Assembly: GCF_035294165.1 (NCBI RefSeq)
Contig: NZ_DATGLN010000015.1
Span: 1 to 17,647, forward strand
Direction of reading: 5' to 3'
DNA length: 17,647 bases
Source of the DNA: Chthonomonas sp035294165
Lineage (GTDB): Bacteria; Armatimonadota; Chthonomonadetes; Chthonomonadales; Chthonomonadaceae
A program made the translations under genes and the position numbers. The first letter of the stretch is position 1; each line of letters opens with the position of its first letter. A model generated the notes under the pieces. That model did no database searches. It was given only the letters and a program-made list of their open reading frames with translations, and had not been told where the DNA came from. Of this stretch, positions 7,093-14,955 are shown one piece after another.

Positions 7093-10000
7093 ATGCAGAT
7101 ACAACGAAGTGGGGCGAAACAGAACTATTTGGTTTCGGCCCTGGTGCCGCTCTATAATGCCGCACGGTTTCTGCCAGGCCTCATAGAAGACCTCGAAGCG
7201 CAAACTCTGGCTCCGCACCTCGAAATTGTGCTCTGCAACACGGCCTCACCTCAAAACGAACAGACCCTCCTTGCCGAATATATGCGTCGCTACCCCAACA
7301 TCGTCTCTATCTATGTAGACCATCGAGAGAACGCTCATGAGGCGCTCAATCGGTGCATTCAGGTGGCAAGTGGGCGCTATCTCACACTCGCCTGTGCCGA
7401 TGACCGGCATCGGCCCGATGCCCTTGAGAAAATGGTGCAAGCGCTTGAAACCCACCCCAATGTTGGGCTTGTCTACGCCGATAGCCTCATTACGAACGGC
7501 GAGAACGAAACCTTTGCCAACAACAACGCCCACGCCGTTTTTCGCTGGCCAGAATATAGCCTGCGTCAAGCGCTCATGTATGCTATGTTCGGGCCCCAGC
7601 CGATGTGGCGACGTGAGGCGCACGACAAAGTTGGCCTCTTCGACCCAAACCTTGTCGTTGTGGGAGATTACGACCTGTTTTTGCGGATCGCGCACGGTTG
7701 CGGCGCCTACCATTTGCCGGAGATTTTGGGGCTGTTTCGGGCAGGAGGCCTCTCGATGAGTGGCAACGATGCGTGTACCAAAGAGACGTTGCAGGTGCTA
7801 CGCCGCCATCGTTCCTCAATTCCGCTTGAGGATATCTACCCCGGTCTGAATGCCGAATGGAACGGCGACGCCTTTGCCCGTGCAGCCGCTCTCATGGACT
7901 ATGCGCGCTCCCTGCTCGTCGCCTCCAGTGTCCCAGCAGACATCGAGTTTGTACACTCCCTCTACGAGGAGGCAAGAACGCTTATCGGTGACCACCCCAT
8001 TCTATTAAACAACCTGGCGGTTCTCGCGTGGCTTAGGGGCCACATGAAAGAGGCCACGACAACGCTCGAAAAGCTTACGCTCTTTGGCATCCCCCTTGCA
8101 CTGCAGAACCTGAATACAGTCCGATCGGCTCCTACCGGGCAAATGCTAAATCTCGCGGTGGGAACGTTGCGTCATCCCGTAGTGCGTACACTGCCCGAAC
8201 TTCTGCCGCCCAACTTGGTGCAACAACCTTGGAGCAAAGCATGCCCGCAATCGCTTCTCTTGCCAGATGGACGCAAAGCCGATAAAAGCGCCCTCTCCTT
8301 TATCGTAATTACCGGCGGCAACAGGCAAAACCTCATCGCCCTGATCGTTCAAAGCATTCGCAAGCAGCGCATCCCCAAGTACGAGATTTTGATCTGCGGA
8401 AACTGCGAAGGGCTTCCGTTCGATGGTGAAGATGTTACGCTTATCCCCTGTTCAGACCTCGCCGCACAAGGTAGGCTGGGCGCCATGCGAAACTGCGGCG
8501 CCGCTCGGGCACATTATGAGACCCTTGTGTTTTTAGACGACGATTGTCTCCTAGATTCAGAGTGGTATGCGAACCTCCTAAAAGGCCCAGATAGATTCGA
8601 CGTGCTCACCATGCAGGTGCGTATGCCAGACGGTACGCGCTACTGGGATCGCGTTACCAAGGCATCACAACGGGGCCAAATGATTCTCTGCGAAGGAGAA
8701 GAGGATAACAACATCTACGCCACAGGCGGGGCCTCCCTCATGCGCGCTGAGGTCGCTCGAATAGTGCGCTGGAACGACCATCTAAAAGTGGGTGAAGAAG
8801 AAGATATAGACTTTTCGCGCCGCTGTCAAGCCATGGGCTACTCCATAGGCCATCTCTCCGATTGCCTCATTTACCACGCCGACGCTACCTATACCTCGCT
8901 GGGCCGCTGGGTTTATCGCCGTAAAGAGGGACGTACGCACGAATGGATACTCACAATAGAAACGCAAGACCCTCTGCAACTCTATTCCGAAGCTTTGGCT
9001 CGTTTTGAAAGAGGAGAGTTGGCAGAAAGTGTTGACTGCCTGCGCTGGGGCCTGCTGAATCATCCAACGAATCCCGAGTTTCGATTCGGGTTGTCCACCA
9101 TCACCTTCCTTGCCGGCGGGAATCTACCGAACAACGCCTGGTATCCCAACGGCTGGCCGCGCTTCTCCCAATGGCTGGCCGAACTTCAAGAGGCTACAAC
9201 GATGGCCTCTCCTTTGGAACCGGCACCGTGCGTGGAGCACCGAGATCGCCCTCTTTCCCCCTATTTCTTTGCTTCCCAAACCGATGTGAAGGCCATACCT
9301 CCTCTGTTTCAAACCCTCCGTGAAACACGAGAGGCCCCAGATGCCCTGCTTTTCGCCTGGAAGCAGGCCGGCATAACTCCTAAGTTATGCGTGCGACCCT
9401 GCAGCTCTCAGGCTCCGCAATATCCTTTGCTTGAGGCAGCCTTAATCAAAGCGCATCTGCTGGAGGATGGTGCGACCAAAGCCGATCTGCATATAACATT
9501 CGCCCCCAATGAAGAGCCATCCGTAGAAGCCGATATTCACGTTGGACGTCTGCAATGGCCAACACTACTTCCACCCTCTGCATGGACCGGCGCATGCCAA
9601 AAGCTCGACCGTATTTGGGTGCCCACATTCTTTCACCGAGAGAGGCTACTCGAAGTTGGTATAGCCGCCGATAAAGTAAGCATAGTTCCATTTGCTGTTA
9701 ACTTAGACCGATATCGCCCTAAGACACACGGGCATCCACCAACCTCGGTGTTAAAGGGTATGCGCCGCTTTAACTTCCTCGCGCACTTCGAATGGAGCCG
9801 CACATACGCCTGGGAGACCCTCGTCCGCGCCTTCCTTCAGGCGTTTCGACCGGAGGAGGATGTCGCGCTGGTGCTCCATCCTTTTGCCCTGCAGGAAAAC
9901 ACCGCCCAACGGATGCAACAGGAGTTAACCCATTGCCTTCTCCCCATGCTGGGCGCTCAGCCCCACCCCAGCATTGTGTTGCAGACGACACCATTGGAAC

Positions 10001-10440
10001 CGGAGATTCTACAGGCGCTCTATCGTGAGTGTCACTGCTTTGTCTCGGTGGCGCGAACAGCCGACATAAAACGTTCGGCCATAGAAAGCATGGCCTATGG
10101 CCGCCCGGTGATCGCGCCGTCTTGGGGTGCCATGCAAGAGTTTCTTTCGGAGGAGACGGGCTATCCGGTACAGGCTACGGAAACACCTGTGAACTTCGTG
10201 GCGGCGCTAGAGAAGCCGTGGCTTCGAGAAGGGCGCTGGGTTGATATTGACGAGGCCGACCTCAGCCGGCAGATGCGTGCCGCTTTCGAGAATCCAACCG
10301 AGGCCGATGCACGGGGCGAGCAGGCGCGTCTGTTTTTAAAACAGCACCATGACTATCGCGTGGTCGCTCCAATTCTTCAGCAAGAGCTAGACTTTTTGGG
10401 CATGAAGAATCCCCTCATTGTTATCGAGTATCCATTATAG
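7093..10440 (+). CDS. Three-module glycosyltransferase (GT2, GT2, GT4-like)
   Basis: A very long protein of 1115 residues with no signal peptide or evident membrane helix. Module 1 (about 13-225) is a GT-A family 2 domain: VSALVPLYNAARFLPG, sugar-nucleotide acidic pair D103-D104 (CADDRHRPDAL) and GDYDLFLRIA (191-200). A helical, TPR-like stretch follows (about 260-335). Module 2 (about 400-610) is another GT2 domain with FLDDDCLLD (480-488) and the acceptor-side acidic cluster GEEEDIDFSRR (567-577). A TPR-like linker (625-675) leads to module 3 (about 735-1100), a GT-B/GT4-like domain with RIWVPTFFHRERLLEVG and RSAIESMAYGRPVIAP (994-1009). The first glutamate of the usual E-x7-E pair is not obvious there, so module 3 may be altered or inactive. 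It probably builds a short glycan from the sugar made by this operon. The ATG has AAGGGA (7081-7086) 6 bases ahead. It is the last gene of the operon. Confidence 0.87.
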   Translation: MQIQRSGAKQNYLVSALVPLYNAARFLPGLIEDLEAQTLAPHLEIVLCNTASPQNEQTLLAEYMRRYPNIVSIYVDHRENAHEALNRCIQVASGRYLTLACADDRHRPDALEKMVQALETHPNVGLVYADSLITNGENETFANNNAHAVFRWPEYSLRQALMYAMFGPQPMWRREAHDKVGLFDPNLVVVGDYDLFLRIAHGCGAYHLPEILGLFRAGGLSMSGNDACTKETLQVLRRHRSSIPLEDIYPGLNAEWNGDAFARAAALMDYARSLLVASSVPADIEFVHSLYEEARTLIGDHPILLNNLAVLAWLRGHMKEATTTLEKLTLFGIPLALQNLNTVRSAPTGQMLNLAVGTLRHPVVRTLPELLPPNLVQQPWSKACPQSLLLPDGRKADKSALSFIVITGGNRQNLIALIVQSIRKQRIPKYEILICGNCEGLPFDGEDVTLIPCSDLAAQGRLGAMRNCGAARAHYETLVFLDDDCLLDSEWYANLLKGPDRFDVLTMQVRMPDGTRYWDRVTKASQRGQMILCEGEEDNNIYATGGASLMRAEVARIVRWNDHLKVGEEEDIDFSRRCQAMGYSIGHLSDCLIYHADATYTSLGRWVYRRKEGRTHEWILTIETQDPLQLYSEALARFERGELAESVDCLRWGLLNHPTNPEFRFGLSTITFLAGGNLPNNAWYPNGWPRFSQWLAELQEATTMASPLEPAPCVEHRDRPLSPYFFASQTDVKAIPPLFQTLRETREAPDALLFAWKQAGITPKLCVRPCSSQAPQYPLLEAALIKAHLLEDGATKADLHITFAPNEEPSVEADIHVGRLQWPTLLPPSAWTGACQKLDRIWVPTFFHRERLLEVGIAADKVSIVPFAVNLDRYRPKTHGHPPTSVLKGMRRFNFLAHFEWSRTYAWETLVRAFLQAFRPEEDVALVLHPFALQENTAQRMQQELTHCLLPMLGAQPHPSIVLQTTPLEPEILQALYRECHCFVSVARTADIKRSAIESMAYGRPVIAPSWGAMQEFLSEETGYPVQATETPVNFVAALEKPWLREGRWVDIDEADLSRQMRAAFENPTEADARGEQARLFLKQHHDYRVVAPILQQELDFLGMKNPLIVIEYPL

Positions 10441-10467
10441 GGATACTCCGCTCGATCTAAAGCCCAG

Positions 10468-10550
10468 CGGCTTCTGGCAGCTACCTGCGAGCTACGCGGA
10501 CATGAGGGAGAATAGGTACTGTAGGGTAGGCCTTGTGCCTACCCCCCTAC
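10468..10550 (+). repeat. Dispersed intergenic hairpin repeat, copy B
   Basis: It starts 28 bases after the stop of the glycosyltransferase gene. The left part (10468-10504) matches 501-537 at 30 of 37 positions. Sixteen bases absent from copy A follow, then a hairpin at 10521-10550: GTAGGGTAGG, CCTTGTG, CCTACCCCCCTAC. Its loop is close to the reverse complement of the loop in copy A, so the hairpin core looks inverted between copies. No T-tract follows. It could slow 3' decay or stop transcription, but it reads as a mobile or REP-like repeat. Confidence 0.7.
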
Positions 10551-10593
10551 GGTCATGAATAGTCCATCCCCCTTCTGCTAGACAAATATATGC

Positions 10594-10622
10594 TTGCGCT
10601 CCTGAAAAGAACACCGTATAAT
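10594..10622 (+). promoter_or_regulatory. Sigma70-type promoter of the small gene
   Basis: TTGCGC (10594-10599) and a perfect TATAAT (10617-10622) are separated by 17 bases. Transcription would begin near 10629. This puts the ATG at 10621 inside the -10 box and supports the downstream start at 10669, which leaves a leader of about 40 bases. Confidence 0.6.
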
Positions 10623-10668
10623 GAATGTACCTATACCATTCCGAATAAAATGCGCAGGTGAGCTGTCC

Positions 10669-10878
10669 ATGCGATCCATTTTAACTCCCGCCCAAAAGGC
10701 TGCAAACGCCCTTAAGCGCGCCGAGCGCGCGCTCCGCGACTGGCAAGACGACCCGGCCAGCCCACGCCGTGATGTAGATAAGATGCTTGCGGCTTTGGCC
10801 GAGTTGCGAATGCTGGTTCAAGCCCACCTTTTAGAGGAAATAGAGCAACGCACCGCTAACCCGCCCTCTAATCGCTAG
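10669..10878 (+). CDS. Small helical protein of unknown function
   Basis: A protein of 69 residues that I do not recognise. After a short N-terminus it is rich in Ala, Leu, Arg and Glu in an amphipathic pattern (AQKAANALKRAERALRDWQ, then VDKMLAALAELRMLVQAHLL), with a central DDPASPRRD turn. It is probably a two-helix hairpin, soluble, without a signal peptide. The start at 10669 is chosen because AGGTGA (10656-10661) lies 7 bases ahead. The longer form from 10621 would begin within a TATAAT box and has no ribosome site. It has its own promoter, so it is separate from the operon, and it converges on the secreted-protein gene with overlapping stop codons. The start choice, codon use and promoter argue that it is real, but no function can be given. 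Confidence 0.6.
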   Translation: MRSILTPAQKAANALKRAERALRDWQDDPASPRRDVDKMLAALAELRMLVQAHLLEEIEQRTANPPSNR

Positions 10879-13601
10879 CGCCTTGCACTTTGTGCCCCCA
10901 CTCTTATTGTTAATGAGGCCTTTCCTTCTAGTGCGACTACTAACCTTCCTGTCGGTTGGTCGAAGGTTGTGGTGCCCGTCTGCGCCGGCTTGCCGTTAAC
11001 CAACACCTCCGGCTTCGTTTGAAAACCGCTCACAAGCACATAGTATCTTCCCTTCGACCAGCCGTTCACCTCACAGGTCACCCCGTTTTTGGTCTCCCGC
11101 ACCGCTGCTATCTCTCCTGGTGCCTGCAGCAGCAGATGATGTTTTAGAAAGGCATGAAGCGAATAGAGCGGTGTTTTACGGAAGAGAGAGGGAAGTTCCG
11201 CAAAGAGGGTGCAGGGATTGATGGCCGGGTCATTGCGAATTTGGCCTTTCAGATTGAAAGAGTCGGGCAGCAGTCCCTGTCGCAACGGGTCAGAGCCAAC
11301 CGGCCAGGTCTGTTGAATGCCGGAGATCGTGATTCCATCGGCGATCTGTCGCCATGGCCCTTTGGGATCAAACGGGGCCAACTGATAGAGGGCGCTTGCG
11401 TAGACAAGGCCACACCACTGCACCGGTAGGCCCATCCAGTTTGGGGCAACCCAGTGCGTTGCTCCGAAGACGGGCGGGGTGGCGTAAGGCCCAACGGCTT
11501 GGCCGGTAGGATTGTAGAGATAGACAAAAGGAAGCCCCGTCCATGCCCACGCCTTGGCGCGTTCGAGAAACGCCTTATCTCCGGTCAGCATGTAACCAAG
11601 CACAAACGCATGCACGAGGTGAGCAGACGCCAAAATATCGGGCGTATGCAGCGGTACCTCCCACGACTGTGCCCCTCGAGGCACCGTGTTATCGAACTGT
11701 TCAAGAGCGCGCAGATGCTGCAGCGCCAGGGTGATGAGCGTGGGGTCACCGGAGGCAATGGCGTTCTGCAGAAGGCCTACCACCACGCCGGCTGTAAGCC
11801 CGTTTGCAGTACGTGTGGGGTTGGTACTTGCCAAATCCTCCCCATGGGGCGGTGGAGTGTAGAGGATGGTACCCTCCGGTGTAAACTGCGATAGAGTATT
11901 GCGGGCCGCAGCGGCCGCAGTGTCGGCGTTCTCTATCACATGCCCAAAAACGAGCGAAGGCATAGGAAAGCGTACATGCCCTATCCCCGCACTGTTTAAA
12001 TCCTGCGGAGGCACAGCCGAGAGATAGCGCCTGGCTCCTTCCTCAAGCTCTTGAGCTAGGGCAGCATTGGCCCCCTGCTCTGCCGCATAGAGCATCATGG
12101 CGGGCGCATCGGCGACGGGCTGAGGCCCAAAGTTTGGGTAGGCATGGCGCAACCTATCCCCCTCAACAATACCGGAATGGAGCCACCCCGCCGCAGCCAA
12201 GTGGAGGCAGCCCTGCCAATCGAGATGCGCGTCAGGGAGGTGAGGCAGTCCCCATAGACTTATGTAGCGTTGAATGGCCGGAACAACGGTTTGTCCATCG
12301 CCACAGAGAATGTAGGCCGTACCATGGAAGGGCTTTTCTGGAGAAAGGATAACGCCATCGTATGGAAGCAGACTTCCCTCATCTCGATTAAGGCCGTTAG
12401 AGCCGGGGAAGAGGATCCCCATACCCTGTGCACCAGAGTGAAATTGCCTATCCGGCGTATCAAAGAGAGCGCACACATTCGGCTCCATCTGCCAGGAGAG
12501 GGCGATCCAACGGTGTTGCGCGGCCACCACCATCAGCGGGAAAGTTATCTTCTCGGTATCCGGCACCTGGCGATTGGCCTGTGGGCCGCGAATATCGGCC
12601 TGGCTGCTGGAAGGCTCATCCGGTCCGAGGTACTCTAGCCCAGGGAAGAGCGCCTGGGTCTTGTGCTGCCCAAAGCTGCCCAACCCCGGAAAAAGCAGAA
12701 AGACAGGCAGGAACACGACGTTGCGGGGCTGGCTGACATTGGCCTCTATATCCACCTGAATGAGGTTGGGTGCAGCAGCAGAAAACGTTTGGCGAAACCT
12801 CCATGTGGCACCGTCGGGGTCTTGCAGGGTGGTGTGTACCACGAGAGCACCCCCCTCTTTTTCCGCGGAGGTGGTGCCTTTGAGAGGGATAAAACGGGCC
12901 TCGCCGTTCTCCATATAGCCGATAAGGGCTTTATTATCGCCGGCAGCCATGGTCTCCCCTCGAAACCTCACCACAAAGTCGCCCATCTGATCGGGATTTT
13001 GCAGCAGCTCTAAGGAACCGCTTTGCAGACGGAGCGCTTTTGGCGAAAGAACCGGCACCGTCGGACGCGGCCATAGAGGTGGCTGAAGGATGACTCGCCT
13101 TTCAAAAGCCATCCAGGCCACGGTACAGACGCCTTGATCGCCCGGAGGGTCGAAACGAATCTGATAGCGAGGGCCTAGCGGAGGAATAGGCATGCGCAGT
13201 GTAGCCCACCGTTTTGCGGGAACAGGGAACCGAATGGAAGCTAGCTCGGTGGGTGTGGTGCCGGCAGGAAAGTAAAAAAGCTGCCCGACACCGCCTTGCT
13301 CCGAATAGAGATGGATGGAAAACCAGAGCGGCTGGTTTGGGGGATAGTCGAAAACAGGGCCGAAGAGGTAGGGGTCTTCCCCACCAATGCGTATCTGCAA
13401 GCCTTCGGCAGTTTGCGATAGGCCGGTAATATCGTGGGTCGGCTGCCATTGCCGGGCATATTGAACTTGACGAAGGTCGAAACGTACGATCCCTTGAGCC
13501 TCCGCTTTGGCGCCAAACCCCGTTCCAATAAGCAGAAGACAGAAGATGAGGTAGAGGTCGCTTCTGCCTAGTAACGCTTGGAAGCAGTCGCTACAGAGCA
13601 T
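10875..13601 (-). CDS. Large secreted protein of unknown function, possible carbohydrate-active enzyme
   Basis: A protein of 908 residues. The N-terminus has R13, a hydrophobic run (DLYLIFCLLLIGTGFG) and an AxA site before QG (about residue 36), so it is probably exported by Sec. Residues 37-445 are rich in beta strands, Pro and Gly, with FSIHLYS and RFDPPGDQG suggesting a jelly-roll or beta-sandwich domain and then a longer beta domain. Residues about 455-825 are mainly helical with repeated Ala and Leu and Trp-rich loops (ATHWVAPNWMGLPVQW), resembling the alpha/alpha toroid of many glycosidases and polysaccharide lyases. Residues 826-905 form a C-terminal beta domain. I cannot name a family or catalytic residues. 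The start has AGGAG 9 bases ahead of ATG. It is transcribed divergently from a GH57 gene, which suggests a polysaccharide-related job, but this is only context. Confidence 0.8.
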   Translation of the reverse strand: MLCSDCFQALLGRSDLYLIFCLLLIGTGFGAKAEAQGIVRFDLRQVQYARQWQPTHDITGLSQTAEGLQIRIGGEDPYLFGPVFDYPPNQPLWFSIHLYSEQGGVGQLFYFPAGTTPTELASIRFPVPAKRWATLRMPIPPLGPRYQIRFDPPGDQGVCTVAWMAFERRVILQPPLWPRPTVPVLSPKALRLQSGSLELLQNPDQMGDFVVRFRGETMAAGDNKALIGYMENGEARFIPLKGTTSAEKEGGALVVHTTLQDPDGATWRFRQTFSAAAPNLIQVDIEANVSQPRNVVFLPVFLLFPGLGSFGQHKTQALFPGLEYLGPDEPSSSQADIRGPQANRQVPDTEKITFPLMVVAAQHRWIALSWQMEPNVCALFDTPDRQFHSGAQGMGILFPGSNGLNRDEGSLLPYDGVILSPEKPFHGTAYILCGDGQTVVPAIQRYISLWGLPHLPDAHLDWQGCLHLAAAGWLHSGIVEGDRLRHAYPNFGPQPVADAPAMMLYAAEQGANAALAQELEEGARRYLSAVPPQDLNSAGIGHVRFPMPSLVFGHVIENADTAAAAARNTLSQFTPEGTILYTPPPHGEDLASTNPTRTANGLTAGVVVGLLQNAIASGDPTLITLALQHLRALEQFDNTVPRGAQSWEVPLHTPDILASAHLVHAFVLGYMLTGDKAFLERAKAWAWTGLPFVYLYNPTGQAVGPYATPPVFGATHWVAPNWMGLPVQWCGLVYASALYQLAPFDPKGPWRQIADGITISGIQQTWPVGSDPLRQGLLPDSFNLKGQIRNDPAINPCTLFAELPSLFRKTPLYSLHAFLKHHLLLQAPGEIAAVRETKNGVTCEVNGWSKGRYYVLVSGFQTKPEVLVNGKPAQTGTTTFDQPTGRLVVALEGKASLTIRVGAQSARR

Positions 13602-13629
13602 CGGTGAAAACTCCTAAAAGAGGGGCTAT

Positions 13630-13658
13630 TTGTATTTGTGTGGCGTTCCAGATATACT
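13630..13658 (+). promoter_or_regulatory. Candidate sigma70-type promoter for the GH57 gene
   Basis: TTGTAT (13630-13635) and TATACT (13653-13658) are 17 bases apart in the 116-base gap between two divergent genes. The -10 matches consensus at five of six positions, the -35 at three. It would give a leader of about 50 bases. No clear promoter was found for the gene on the other strand. Confidence 0.4.
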
Positions 13659-13717
13659 TACATGGGGAAAGACGTTTCTCCTGCCTGCCCTGCTTTTTCA
13701 GAAAGGAATAGAGGCCT

Positions 13718-14950
13718 GTGACCCTAGTCACCTTCTTTTTTTTCGCTCATCAGCCGTTTCGTCTTAGCGCCTACGAACAGCGTGGCTCACGTCGTGATTT
13801 GGCACCGGAGGAGTTTTATGACACCTATTTCGACGATGCCCTAAACCGTCAAATCTTTCAACGAGTGGCCGAAAAATGCTACTATCCGGCTTCAAAGATA
13901 CTGCTAGAGCTTGTCCGTGAACATAAGGACACCGAAAAACCGTTTAAATTCGCCTTTGGGCTTTCGGGCACGCTCCTAGAACAGGCCCAACGCTACGACC
14001 CGGGCGTTATTGCGCTTTGGCAAGAGCTTGCAGCCACTGGCTGTGTCGAGTTTACCGGTGAGACCTACTACCACTCATTAAGCAGCCTCTTCCCCGGAGA
14101 CAGAACGGAGTTTCATGAGCAGTGCCGACTTCACGCCGATACCATCGAACGCCTGTTCGGCAGGCGTCCTACCACCTTTCGGAACACAGAGTGCCTTTAC
14201 AACGATACGGTGGCCTGGCATGTGCAACAGATGGGCTATGAGGGCATTATTACGGAGGGGGTAGATTGGGTTTTAGAGGGGTGGCGCTCGCCGGATTTCG
14301 TCTACGAGGCGCCCTGTGGCCTGCCCGTTCTGTTACGGAACTATCGCCTTTCCGACGATATTGCCTATCGTTTTCCGAATCGCCATTGGGACCAGTGGCC
14401 TTTAGATGCCGAAAAGTTCGCCTTCTGGCTCTCGACCAACACCGACATGAACGTGCTTTTGGCCATGGACTATGAGGCCTTCGGAGAGCACATCTGGGCC
14501 GATACGGGCATCTTCGACTTTCTGCGCAATCTTCCCGGAGCGATTAAACGTCACCCGCAGCTCGAATTTGTAACGCCCACAGAGGCCATTCGTCGTCTGC
14601 CCCGCGTGGGCACCATTCATGTGCACGATTTCGCAACCATTTCATGGGCAGACAAAGAGCGCGACACCTCTGCCTGGCTGGGCAACGAAATGCAACAGTT
14701 TGCTTTTGAAGAGATCAAACGCATGGAGGCACCCATTCGTGCTACAGGTCACCCAGAGTTTTTACGCATTTGGCGCCTGCTGCAGACAAGCGACCATCTC
14801 TACTACCTTTCAACAAAAGCCCTAAGCGACGGGGATGTCCATCAGTACTTTAGTGCCTATGGCTCACTCTTTGAGGCCTTTATACGCCTTCAAACCGCCT
14901 TGAGTGACCTGCTTCATCGGGCAGAACGCTATGTCGAGCAAGGCTCCTAA
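13718..14950 (+). CDS. Glycoside hydrolase family 57 protein (alpha-amylase type)
   Basis: A protein of 410 residues that fits the GH57 catalytic (beta/alpha)7 barrel. The first strand carries FFFFAHQPFR (6-15), then GETYYHSLSSLF (114-125). RNTECLYND (155-163) holds E158, the expected nucleophile. MDYEAFGEHIW (250-260) holds D251, the expected acid/base. SDHLYYLSTK lies near the end. GH57 enzymes are retaining glycosidases acting on alpha-glucans, and short members like this are annotated as alpha-amylase, although few have been tested. There is no signal peptide: the hydrophobic start is the first barrel strand, so it should act in the cytoplasm, perhaps on glycogen or maltodextrin. The GTG start has AAAGGA (13702-13707) 10 bases ahead. 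It lies back to back with the secreted protein gene and ends 5 bases from the uvrA stop. Confidence 0.9.
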   Translation: MTLVTFFFFAHQPFRLSAYEQRGSRRDLAPEEFYDTYFDDALNRQIFQRVAEKCYYPASKILLELVREHKDTEKPFKFAFGLSGTLLEQAQRYDPGVIALWQELAATGCVEFTGETYYHSLSSLFPGDRTEFHEQCRLHADTIERLFGRRPTTFRNTECLYNDTVAWHVQQMGYEGIITEGVDWVLEGWRSPDFVYEAPCGLPVLLRNYRLSDDIAYRFPNRHWDQWPLDAEKFAFWLSTNTDMNVLLAMDYEAFGEHIWADTGIFDFLRNLPGAIKRHPQLEFVTPTEAIRRLPRVGTIHVHDFATISWADKERDTSAWLGNEMQQFAFEEIKRMEAPIRATGHPEFLRIWRLLQTSDHLYYLSTKALSDGDVHQYFSAYGSLFEAFIRLQTALSDLLHRAERYVEQGS

Positions 14951-14955
14951 CTCAT

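Noticed and set aside
10621..10668. Longer form of the small gene
   Set aside because: Its ATG overlaps a perfect TATAAT box and has no ribosome site.
11454..11894. Open frame of 146 codons on the + strand
   Set aside because: It is a shadow of the 908-residue gene on the other strand, with arginine- and cysteine-rich sequence and no ribosome site.
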